From Cryptomeria japonica (lineage: Eukaryota > Streptophyta > Pinopsida > Cupressales > Cupressaceae), in NCBI RefSeq assembly GCF_030272615.1, contig NC_081410.1, positions 255,921,533 through 255,985,532 on the forward strand: 64,000 nucleotides of DNA, given 5' to 3'. How positions within the stretch are numbered: the first letter of the stretch is position 1; each line of letters begins with the position of its first letter. The position numbers and the translations under genes were made by a program. Positions 46,741 to 57,128 of this stretch are shown here, one piece after another. The notes below the pieces were generated by a model, which searched no databases, was not told the DNA's origin, and was given only the letters and a program-made list of their open reading frames with translations.

Positions 46741-48060
46741 AAATAATTTCGTCCAACGATGAAAACCACTTCGGTGGCGCCCTGGGCAAGTACCATGGTG
46801 AAAATTGGGTCACCAGCGCCATGCGTAGAGACATTGCTCCTCCCTCCTTCAGGATTCACTTTCATCCTTTCACTTTGCACACACTCATGACCAATTCATC
46901 CATAATAAACTTACCCATTCCCATCATGGCTTGTTATTGATCTACCCAAGATTGGTTAGCCATTCATAATAAACCTCCCTTTTCACCTCCCTTTCCATCC
47001 ATAATAAATCAGCTCCTATCTGTGGCTAAGGCAAATCCTACATCTAGTGATGGGTGTGGAACTGAGAACATCACATGTTTTGAGGAGTACAGTTTCTTCC
47101 AGCTTCCTTCAGTCTATCCACACACAATTCGCAATAAAGCAGCATCTGCATCGCCGGTCCACAATAAAGTTTCATCTTCTCCGCAATAAAGTATTAGTTT
47201 CATGGATTCAGTCAATTTCAGATGAGACACAGTAGCAACAATGGGCTTCAACAAATCAAATCTTTCAACAGACTCAGACAACATTATGGTTCAGTGCTAT
47301 CTATCCTTTTTGTGAAAGTAAACATTGTGACCACAATCAAATAAGAGTTATACAAGTGACAAGAGACACTAAACGTGAGGACTACAGTGGATGTTGGTGT
47401 CGAGTCTTGGTTTTCTTTTTTTGATTTTATCTTTTGATGACATGTCTTTTAGCTTTTCCAGGATGTCTCTGACTAGAGATTCTATCTCCAGGATGTCTTT
47501 GACTAGAAAGGCGAGGATGGGGTATCATCACCTATATTTTCTTTTGTTGTCTGTGAATTGTCTCTTAGTAATGCTATGACTTGTCCAAGGATATGAGGAC
47601 ACTGAGAGTCTAGTATGAACTAGGGCATTCCTTGTTTGTAATTGTCTTATCTCCATGCAAACAGGTACAATGACTTTCTGGGTCGAACATATATCTAGAT
47701 TGTCATAACCTACTTGACATAATAAAGCTCAATGATGATAACGCACAAGAAGCTCTTTCACTTTCATATCTTCTATCTTCCATCCCCCTTTCTTGATTGA
47801 CTTCCATCGTCCTTCTCGAGTCCGCATAGCCTGCTGTCACATGACTGAGTATAATGACACACCAAAAACATTTGCATTTCATGTAGTTTCACCTACATTA
47901 TCACATGTTAGCATTTCATTCATACATATAGATATCACAACTGCATCACATCCTGCACACAACACCTGTTAGCACAATTTACATTTGCATTATCATATTC
48001 ATCTGCATTACATACATTCACATTTGCATCATGCATACACATATAAAACATAAAAGAACA
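46741..48060 (+). other. gypsy B 3' region without a supported sense gene
   Basis: Contains six AATAAA-type signals in 300 bp (46903, 46967, 47002, 47132, 47162 and 47184), each inside a CATAATAAA or GCAATAAAG phrase. No sense-strand frame is convincing. Confidence 0.5.
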
Positions 48061-48063
48061 AAA

Positions 48064-48180
48064 TATATATATATATATATATATTGCATTGTATCATATA
48101 CATATTTGCATCCATAACATCACATAAGAACATCTCATCACATAGGTACACATGCATATAGCTGCCGCAAAAATGAATCA

Positions 48181-48272
<92 letters not shown>
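48064..48272. repeat. two (AT)n microsatellites
   Basis: (AT)n at about 48064-48085 and a long, pure (AT)n run of about 85-90 bp at about 48184-48271. The Tyr-Ile repeat frames over them are artefacts. Confidence 0.95.
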
Positions 48273-48275
<3 letters not shown>

Positions 48276-49139
48276 GCCATGATACAATGATGTCACAATC
48301 ATATGGCTACAATCACCCGAAGGTGTCTACATCATCATACAAAAATGGTACAATACTGATACATAGGGAGCCCTCTATGGCTATGATGAATTCCCTCCCT
48401 TGGAGCCGTCTGGCCTCGATGGAATCTGAGCCCCTAAAGGACCCACCCCAGGATCATCCCTCCTATCTCCTCTATTTGGTGGTGGTGGAGGACCCATAAC
48501 CCCACCACTCAATGCCTGTCTCCTTTGGCTCCCTCCCGTAGCTATTGCTGTCCGCGATGGTCTATGGAAGCTCCTCACCCATTGATCCATTGGCACTGCA
48601 CCATAATAGAGATCCCGTCAGTAGGCAATCTCCTCCCCAGCCCACAGCCAACCCCCATGCAACCCTATCCGGACACAGGAACCCACTGATCACTCCTCCT
48701 ATAACTGCTGGCAGCGCTAACCCTGTAGCTATCATAGTATCCCACGCCACGTGTCCAGCCCTCATCTCCAGTCCTGGGTCCTGGAACACTTGTCTCAAGG
48801 CCTCCCTGTCTCCATCTCAATCATACGGGATCAGCTCCCCATCGATCGGTATCCGCAAAATCCTATATACATCCTCAAGGGTGACTGTCATCTCCCCCAT
48901 TGGCAAATGAAATGTACATGTCTCGGAGTGCCATCTCTCCACCAGCGCAGTCAACAGTCCCATATTTGCCCGAAACTCAGGCACATACAACACTTGTCTC
49001 AATCCCATAGCCTCGATCGCAGCTCGCTCCTCGGCTGTCAGCTCAGGTTGCAATCTCTAAGTCGATGGGAATCTCTCCTGTGACTCCAGCATAGGCAAAT
49101 ACTCTTGCAGTCAAGCAAATCAATCATGTTAGTCATTGT

Positions 49140-49560
49140 GGCATTCAATGTTCATCACAAAATGCTACTTTTTATCTAAGTGCATATGGTTATCTATCCT
49201 AGTGACACTCCCTGTTCATCACAAAGTGTTGCTATCTATCCTAGTAGTACTCCCTGTTCATCACAAAGTACTACGTGTGTGACACTCACTGTTCATCGCA
49301 AAGTGTTGCTCACATTTGCACTCCTTGTTCATCACAAAGTGCTGCTCACATTTGCACTCCCTGTTCATCACAAAGTGCTGCTCACATTTGCACTCCCTGT
49401 TCATCACAAAGTGTTGCTCACATTTGCACTCCCTGTTCATCACAAAGTGCTGCTCACATTTGCACTCCCTATTCATGAGAAAGTGCTGCTCATATTTTAG
49501 TACTCCCTGTTCATCACAAAGTACTATATCTTGGTACTCACTGTTCATCACAAAGTTCCT
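49140..49560. repeat. 36-bp tandem repeat, about eight to ten units
   Basis: CTCCCTGTTCATCACAAAGT recurs; at 49320-49480 the period is exactly 36 bp with GCTGCTCACATTTGCA between. Units are contiguous, so this is not a CRISPR array. It lies in the presumed intron of the PMD gene. Confidence 0.92.
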
Positions 49561-49574
49561 TGATCTATCTTATC

Positions 49575-49770
49575 CTAGGGCCTATGCTTGAGTGAATCCT
49601 CTTGAGTAGTTTCCTAATTGGTAGCATATGTTCTATCATAGAATTGTCAATCCTAGCCCTATTTGCTATCCTATTTTTCCCTAGAGGACCTGCTTGAGTG
49701 TATCCTCTCAGCAGCTTATCCAATCGATAGCGTATGTTCATCACAGAACTGTCGATTTGACCTAGAAGAC
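49575..49770. repeat. two diverged copies, about 110 bp apart
   Basis: TGCTTGAGTG-ATCCTCT then ATAGCGTATGTTC(T/A)(A/T)C-like sequence and GAA-TGTC(A/G)AT occurs at about 49586-49650 and 49690-49755. Confidence 0.6.
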
Positions 49771-50025
49771 ACAAATTCACATTTTTGGACACAAACGCAC
49801 TTACCTGACATAAATGCACATTTATTACATTACCTAGTATGCATTAATGACAATAATAAATGCATCAAAGTGCAAGGAGGTTTTGTGGTACTTATTGGCT
49901 CTCCTGCCTCTGCTGGCCTCTGAAATTGGCGAACGCGATTGAATCTGTGAACCATTGCTATCGCTGCTGACTGCTGCTGCTCTATCTCGCTCTGCACTCT
50001 GATCTCTTGGATGTGTCGATGACAA

Positions 50026-50298
50026 TGAGGATGTATTTCCCTCGTGGTCTATCTTATAGACTGCCCTAGCCCTCGTTTCCCAAGTCAGTCTTCATTATCT
50101 CGTGACTCTGTCACTTTATCCGGTTAGTCCATTCTAGCCTCTCTTTCTTATCGAGAGATTGTCTACAATCTTTTCAGACATTTTCATCCAATCTCTCGAG
50201 GGGGCATATCATTCCCATCTTGGGGCAACTCTGTATCAGTTCATATTATCTTCTTTGAAACAACGCGACAAGTTGCATTGTCTCAAAGAGAGGCAAAA
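50026..50298 (+). other. gypsy B region before the 3' LTR, with polypurine tract
   Basis: No gene. AAAGAGAGGCAAAA (50285-50298) adjoins the LTR and is the likely plus-strand primer; a CTCTCGAGGGGGCAT phrase lies upstream at about 50193. Confidence 0.6.
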
Positions 50299-51073
50299 TG
50301 TAGACACCCAAAATTGTCCAGTCTAATTAAATAAATATTTTATTTATTTAATTATCTAAGCTTAATTCTTCTATTAATTAAATAAATCTTTATTTATTTA
50401 ATTAATTCATTTATCCTCTTCTAGCCTTATTTCTCATTTAAATAAATACATTTATTTATTTAAATTATCCTTTTACTAAATTAAATAAATATCTTATTTA
50501 TTTAATTATCCCACTTCTTCTATTAATTAAATAAATCTTTATTTATTTAAGTAATTCATTAACCTTTTCTACCTATGACACATGTCATTCATCTCTTAAT
50601 TCATACACTACCTACCCCTCTTATTATTTTATTATTTCTTTTACCTACCCTCTAATCATAGCCGACCTCCTTTTACACCTCTCAATCTTATCCCTCCATT
50701 TCATATAGTGTCTTCTATATAAGGAGATGCTTCCTTCATTATCAAACCCTAATCAATCATTCTAACTACTTGATCAATTGACTACACTACGATCCTACTT
50801 GCAACCACATTCCATTCTTTGTTGAGCTCTTGTGCACACATAAAATCTGAGAGCAAATATATCAGCAAGATCAATGGAGATAGGAAGAATGGAGATCAAA
50901 ACCCTATTGGACATGTGATGGTATAATCTTTGTGATTTCATTTGATTTACATTGTCTTAGGTAATCTTCATATGTTATGGTGGATCTTTGTTGTTGTTAG
51001 GCTAGGGTTTTGTGGTTGAATTCATTTAGCCTTTCAATATTGTTATTATTGTTATCCATTTTCACCATATACA
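50299..51073 (+). repeat. gypsy B 3' LTR
   Basis: 775 bp, starts TGTAGACACCC and ends CACCATATACA. Nearly identical to 39386-40157; differences are scattered substitutions, an extra AAAT near 50480 and a one-base indel near 50864. Confidence 0.93.
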
Positions 51074-51078
51074 ATAAC
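51074..51078. repeat. target site duplication of gypsy B, right copy (ATAAC)
   Basis: Exact repeat of 39381-39385. Confidence 0.92.
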
Positions 51079-52675
51079 ATATCACAAAAATGTGTTAGCC
51101 CTAGGGCATCGTGTATTGTCCATACAAGCATCACATGGAATTGAAATTGTCTTTGTCCCATTGGTCTAGAGACATCATACATAGTGACACCATATCATAA
51201 CTCCAACAACTCATCGATAAGAGGCTTGATATATACATTCATATCTTTAACTTGGTACTTACCTAATCTAATGAACAAAAACATTACATTATTATTATGA
51301 CCATTTTACTGCAATATTTATAATTAAATGTAGACAACTATATTTAAATGATAAAATACCTGGAACAATAATTGCCAACATAATGTGCTCCCTCTTTATT
51401 GACATCCATGGAGGAATGTTATTGTTGATAACATAAATAGGCCACACTGAGTAAACAAATCTCAGCTCTCAAATGGATTGACACCGTTCGCTGCCAATGA
51501 AAGCCTGATATTATGAGGTTTTTCTTTAAACTATGGCCACTTTTCCTCTGTCCATAAATGTTGAACCATCCATAGGCATTCAAACAATTTCATCTCAACT
51601 TCTATTGTGTGCATGATAATCCATAAATTGTGCCAAGCTAGTGCACTTAAATAATCATTACATACGTAGAATAATGGGAATATAGCGAAGAACCCTTTTT
51701 GTTATTTGATCTGTTCGATATCTACTGATATGACATTCAGGACATTCACTTTGAAATTCATGTTGTTTGTGATAAATAATATGATCATTGGGATAAGCAT
51801 CTATTGCTTGATACTCCATTCCAATATCTTTCAAAATGGCAGATAATTCTCAGTATGAGCGAGGTAGAATATTTGATGGTGGTAACAAAAACTCATCTAT
51901 CAATCTATAGAAAAAAATATATAATTTGTTAATATAAACAATATTAATGGTACAACATGATTCACCATTTATTAACTATAATGACATATATTACATACCT
52001 TAACATACGTGAGATTGTTATGTTGGATAAACCATTCATAACCTTCAAGTTCACCAACAACAATACAGCAGAGAGAAGAGTTGTCTAGGAGCCTTCGTAA
52101 AGGGCCTCAGATGCCTTCTCAAGTAGAGGGACATCATGAACAACATCAAGGTCATCTTCATCATCATCATTAGCTGCGCTAGTACTAAATGTGTCATGGA
52201 TCAATGTATTTGTACCATCATCTTCAATTGTGTTTTGTGACTCATGATCGTCATCTTCCATGGGATCATTATCTTCAGCTTTGATATTCACACCTCCATG
52301 TTCCTCCACTTTGAATACCATGTTCTTTAGTTTGTGTTGATCCATATCATGTGCTCTGAGGTTCTCAACCTATATAAAATTGATAAACACAAATAAACCA
52401 TGATCATGATCTCATCATCAATTGATTTCTTATGTATATAAATTGTTAAAACGATGTAATGAGAAACTTACCAATGGATAATAATCATGTCCACCTTCAA
52501 TGTGACCATGCAGCCTACAATGTTTCTTAGTTGTTTTGATTAGAAGTCTTCTAGTCTTTAACCCCTTACAAATTTTGCAGGGACAATAACATTTTCCAAC
52601 ACCTTTTCTTTTCAAGTTAGACCACAATCTAGCAATTGTCTCCTTATTTTGTTGTTTGTTGATGTTGTTTGACAT
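51079..52675 (-). pseudogene. CACTA TNP2-like transposase, N-terminal exons
   Basis: Minus strand. Exon 1 (52675-52472) starts MSNNINKQQNKETIARLW and has the transposase-associated finger CYCPCKICKG, then a strong donor (GTAAGTTT). Exon 2 (52369-51999) is acidic and ends ALYEGS, a TAG, then LLSAVLLLVNLKVMNG, which matches the TNP2 block LYPGCK...LSALVRLYNLKA. Exon 3 (from 51904) has FLLPPSNILPRSY, ILKDIGMEYQAIDAYPND and SECPECHISRY, again in TNP2 order. The last part before the gypsy B junction reads QFQFHVMLVWTIHDALG, matching their MLLWTINDFPA block. Splice sites are partly preserved. The gene resumes at 39380. Confidence 0.82.
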
Positions 52676-52761
52676 GGTCTTTCTTCACATGCAAAAAAAC
52701 GGGCTATAGAACTAGTTATATAGAAGTTGAAATGTTAGTTATGAAATCATGTTTCAGTATA

Positions 52762-53226
52762 ATATACCAAATTAAATTACTTGAACATAGAAATTATGCA
52801 AATTGAACCAAAACCATTTAACTCTTCTTTTTCATCTCAAAACATATCTAATGGCTTTGTGGTAATTTAGAGCAGGTGATATGCCCATTGAACCAAATTA
52901 AATTACTTGAACATATAAATTATGCAAATTAAATATACCAAATTAAATTACTTGAACATAGAAATTATGCAAATTGAACCAAAACCAGTTAACTCTTCTT
53001 TTTCATCTCAAAACATATCTAATGGCTTTGTGGTAATTTAGAGCAGGTGATATGCCCATTGAACCAAATTAAATTACTTGAACATAGAAATTATGCAAAT
53101 TAAATATACCAAATTAAATTACTTGAACACAGAAATTATGCAAATTGAACCAAAACCAGTTAACTCTTCTTTTTCAGCTCAAAACATATCTAATGGCTTT
53201 GTGGTAATTTAGAGCAGGTGATATGC
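52762..53226. repeat. 171-bp tandem repeat, about 2.7 copies
   Basis: ATATACCAAATTAAATTACT begins at 52762, 52933 and 53104 (171 and 171). Each unit holds AACTCTTCTTTTTCATCTCA and GGTAATTTAGAGCAGGTGAT. The phrase AAATTAAATTACTTGAACAT occurs twice per unit. Copies are almost identical. It lies directly upstream of the TNP2 start. Confidence 0.93.
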
Positions 53227-54200
53227 CAAGTTAGTCAAAGACCCAAGTTATAGAGAGTCATAGACCCAAGTTAGTCTAAAAGGAAAGTAATTATTCATTC
53301 CCATGCTCATGCATACTTACATGACTAATGTTGCCCTTGTGTATCCTAAACATTGGAGAGACCTTATTTGACTTGCCTAATCAATGTGGTTTCTGTCCTA
53401 ATATGAAATACTGAGTTTTACCCTTGCCTCTGCATCAACTTCTCACATCATTTTTTCTAACCAAAACACCCTATTCCCAATCTTCACCAAAACACACTTG
53501 TTCGCTTTCTAGGTTAGTTGTCTTAGGTTAGTTGTCTTAGCTTAGTTGGTTGTTGTTGAGTCTTTGTTGTTAACCTTTTGTTTGTAGTTGCTCAGGAGCT
53601 GGCCAAGTCTTTCTCTTTGAAATGAAGTTAGGTTTAACATTCCCTTTACCCAGCCAAGGCATAATCCCTTCCACTTCTGTTGATCCTGTCAGTGGGTTCC
53701 AAAACCCAATCACTCCTATTTCCACCTCCCCTAACACTCTTCACTTCCATTTACCATACCTTCTAACTCACCTACCTTCCTATCCTCTATCCTTTAACCA
53801 CCTTTAATACCCCATGCCTTAACCTCCTTCACATTTTAAATTAAACCTACCCTTCCATCTTACACCCTCACCTCCCTCCACTAACTTCCTTTCCACCTTA
53901 CCCCTTCCCCTATTCTATCCTAGCATCTCCCTTCCCCTCATACCTTATATCTCACACTCCCCTCCACAATACCTACCCCTTTACCCCTTTATTCCCCTAA
54001 AATCACCTATTCTAACCCACATCCCATAAGTATTACTTCCTTTATTTCCCTAAGCTTACCTCTACCACACACATATTAACCTACTCTTTCCATCTTATCA
54101 CCTACCCCCATCCTAGCCTACCCATATCCTATCCCTATCCTAACCTACCACCCTACCCCCTTACCCTTTTTCCTTGCCCCTTATAACTCCCATTATAACC
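53227..54200. other. unassigned stretch ending in a C/T-rich low-complexity tract
   Basis: 53227-53690 has no supported frame; GGTTAGTTGTCTTAG is repeated near 53512-53540. From about 53690 to 54190 the plus strand is dominated by CCT, CCA and TTA words. A 61-codon Pro/Ser-rich frame here (53622-53807) is composition-driven. Confidence 0.6.
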
Positions 54201-54204
54201 TACA

Positions 54205-54440
54205 TATAAAAGAATGGGATAAAAGAATGTGCCTATTCTGTAACACTGGAGCAATAGAGACGGGGTGACATTTTGTCATGAAATGCTCGGCATATAGTGA
54301 CATTTGTGCCATTTACGAAGACATTTTGAAAATAAATAATTTAAACACGCTTTTTGAGGAAACAAAACTCAAAAAAATGATAAGTTTGCTAATTAAAATT
54401 CACTGAAGAAGAGCAGATCTTGAGAAGAGGTTACATGTTT
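54205..54440 (+). pseudogene. possible LINE-type C-terminal zinc-finger remnant
   Basis: The plus strand reads WDKRMCLFCNTGAIETG, stop, HFVMKCSAYSDICAIYEDIL. The C-x2-C...H-x4-C spacing and the CSAYSDI phrase recall the finger that follows reverse transcriptase in some non-LTR retrotransposons. One TGA interrupts it and nothing recognisable precedes it. Only about 75 codons are readable. Confidence 0.35.
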
Positions 54441-56252
54441 AAATTCATAATGCCCTAATTTTATAGGGTGTGGTATGTGGGTCCCATGGGCTGCTTTGGC
54501 CTCGTGGATGTTATTAAAATTGATCATCATCATCATTTCACATGGCATTCAAGGTATCTTTGTGTTCATGACAAATTTTCTTCCTGTTTGGGCTCCTTCA
54601 TTGTGAAAATGAGTTTAACTACTAAAAAAAATTTGTCTGTAAACCCTTATACGCATACTGCACCACCAAAGAAGCCACAAAAATGGCAATAATCTGAACC
54701 ACATGAAGAATCATGCATATGAAGGGCAGTCCCAAAGATTCAACAAGCAATCAAAGAGCGAGTTAAGAAGAGTTTTCAACCAAGATCATAGATTGAGGTA
54801 GGATTTAAACCCAAAGCCAACACCTTACATTGCAAAGGAAAAAGTATTTGCATTCAATTTAGATTATTTATTGATAAATATATAATCATTATCAATTACT
54901 TAGGAGAGATCGTAATTTGTGAATATTACATAAGGAGGGCCAAAATAAGATGTTTGCAAAGATATGATGATAACCCCCAAGGGTTAATAGTCATAGAAAC
55001 CACATAGATGTCAGCCATTAGGTAGAAGATAGTGAATAGAACAATGGGAAGATGATCAAAAATAGATGGAGCAACAACTGTTACAATCAAAATAGAAGTT
55101 TTATAGCAGCCAAACATAGAGATTAAAAGCTCATGCCTAATGGATAGGTCTGAAGTGTTACAGACAACAAGGGTGGAAAGAAAAGTTTTAGAGATGAAGA
55201 AAACACATTCTTAGAGGGATTTCATTGACACCAAGGAGTAGAGATTTGTTCTTGGTCGTGAATTCCTATGAAAGAATGCAAACCATTGCCAATGATAAAA
55301 TATATAGGTTTGTATAAAGAACCAATAATGGAGAATATGATAATCTTAGGAACATAAGATTATAAGATGAATCTCAAAGTAGTCACAACATCAAAAGACA
55401 ATCCAATGATAGATTTTGAGATCTCTTTTTGGCAAAGAAATTATCAAAGGGTGGTAGTTCTAATCTAGGAGAAAGTGGAGCCAATCAAAAGAATTTTAAT
55501 ATAAATGAAAAATAAAGATCAATAATACAAATCGTAGAAAATATTTCCAAGGATAACAAAGAAATTCACCACAAGCATATGGGAACAATGCCAAGTTGGT
55601 AGTTATGTAGTCCAAGACAGTTCAAGGACAAAGGCATTGGAACTTGTAGAAGTTTTTTTATCATCCAAATGGTTTGAGGCAACAAGATTTTATGACAAAA
55701 ATATAACTATGTGAATAAAGAATCATGTCAAGACATAAAGAGGTAAGGTGGTATCCTTACGATCAAAATATGACAATTACCAATATTATGAAGAGAACTC
55801 ACATGAATAGATCTAGTCACCTATGCAAACATTTTAGTCATCTTGTGATAGTCAATGAGGGCAATAGTAATAATTCTTCATGATGGAAGTCCATTAAAGG
55901 TGGTAGTCAACATAGTGAAAAATCCTAATCATGTTTAGAGAAATAGGAAACCCTAAGAACAAGAAAAAATAGTCATGTGATAATGCATAGGACAACCTTA
56001 ATGCCCAAGTTTAGAGAGCATACAAGATGAATAATGATAGTCTATTTAATAAAATGGCATTGTTTCTTGAAGATGACACTATATTGTGCACAATGTAGGA
56101 TGCAGTCAAATTCAAAGCATAGTCAATGATATAAAATAGTGAGCATCATCTTCAAGATCTTTATGAAAAAGCAGAAAATTGATAAGGTCTGCTACAAGTC
56201 TAGATTAGTCGAGATTGGGAAAGAGTTTGGTTGATCCTTTGTTCATGCCTTC
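54441..56252. other. unassigned AT-rich stretch
   Basis: No supported gene, terminal repeat or microsatellite. Short frames (54468-54692, 54926-55117) have no recognisable features. Confidence 0.5.
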
Positions 56253-57128
56253 TAGTCCATTAGCAAGATTGGGAAAGAGTTTGGTATTGAATTTGGTGTT
56301 GGTGGAAGGTTTAAGGAGGTACACTATCATCATAATTAATGTTAGAGAGTGTTGTGAAGAAGAATGGCCATGAAAGGAGTGACTGTCCTAAGTGCTTGAG
56401 ACTATCACAAAAAGTGAGTGTTGTAGCAGTGAATCTTCCTTTGACCTTTGGGTGGTTGGGAAGGTAAAGACACATGGTGGTATATGTTGAGTGGTTGGGA
56501 GGGTAAAGACCCACATATCAACTATCTACTTTGACATCCTAGGATGGTGTCCACCTACTCTAAAACCTTGTGGGCACTCTTTGTCTGATACTAACATATA
56601 CATAAAATGTGCCTTTCATATAACCCTATGTTGGCTAGGCCCCATCATAATTAGAAGATCCTAACTAATGTCCTAAACCTTGCATTGACTGTCACAATTT
56701 GATAGTGAGTTGAGTTAGTCCATTAGCGAGATTGGGAAAGAGTTTGGTATTGAGTTTGGTGTTGGTGGAAGGTTTAAGGAGGTACACTATCATCATAATT
56801 AATGTTAGAGAGTGTTGTGAAGAATAATGGCCATGAAAGGAGTGACTATCCTAAGTGCGTGAGAGTATCACAAAAAGTGAGTGTTGCAGTAGTGAATCTT
56901 CCTTTGACCTTTGGGTGGTTGGGAGGGTAAAGACCCATGGTGGTATATGTTGAGTGGTTGGGAGGGTAAAGACCCACATATCAACTATCTACGTTGACTT
57001 CCTAGGATGGTGTCCACCTACTCTAAAACCTTGTGGGCACTCTCTGTCTAATACTAACATATACATAACATGTGCCTCTCATATAACCCTCTATTGGCTA
57101 GGCCCCAACATAATTAGAAGATCCTAAC
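56253..57128. repeat. tandem duplication with 463-bp period
   Basis: TAGTCCATTAGC-AGATTGGGA begins at 56253 and 56716, and the match continues for about 415 bp in each copy to AGAAGATCCTAACTA. Within each copy GTGGTTGGGA-GGTAAAGAC-CA occurs twice. The copies differ at only a few percent of sites. Confidence 0.9.

Larger units (their letters stand above)
48381..50025 (-). pseudogene. antisense plant mobile domain (PMD) gene inside gypsy B
   Basis: Minus strand, opposite to the element. The main exon (about 49100 to 48400) reads QPELTAEERAAIEAMGL, YVPEFRANMGLLTALVERWH, FHLPMGEMTVTLEDVYRILR, PIDGELI. This is the start of the plant mobile domain (aminotransferase-like PMD, as in MAIN-type proteins). 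It then reads AGHVAWDTMIATGLALPAVI. Stops at 49045 and 48817 and a frame change near 48590 break it; a Pro/Gly-rich tail (GPPPPPNRGDRRDD) follows in another frame. A Ser/Arg-rich frame at 49834-50025 starting MSSTHPRDQSAERD may be the first exon. This stretch is richer in G+C than its surroundings. Extra, often antisense, frames including PMD are known from Tat-type elements. Confidence 0.72.
39386..51073 (+). mobile_element. gypsy B: young, internally deleted Tat-like Ty3/gypsy element
   Basis: An 11.7-kb element with LTRs of 772 and 775 bp, exact TSD ATAAC, primer site, long leader, gag, protease, spacer, the C-terminal end of integrase, then an antisense gene and 3' LTR. Reverse transcriptase, RNase H and the integrase core are missing, so it is non-autonomous. 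The LTRs differ by roughly a dozen substitutions plus small indels (about 1.5-2% by eye), the lowest of the LTR pairs here. It is inserted in the CACTA transposase gene in the opposite orientation. Confidence 0.92.

Noticed and set aside
48029-48499. Tyr-Ile repeat proteins on both strands
   Set aside because: They are translations of the (AT)n microsatellite.
49140-49560. Direct repeats as a CRISPR array
   Set aside because: Units are contiguous 36-bp tandem repeats without unique spacers, in a plant retrotransposon.
52762-53226. 171-bp repeat as centromeric alpha-satellite-like DNA
   Set aside because: The length match is coincidental; there are under three copies and they adjoin a transposase gene.
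53622-53807. Proline-rich 61-codon frame
   Set aside because: It sits at the start of a C/T-rich low-complexity tract and has no homologue that I can recognise.
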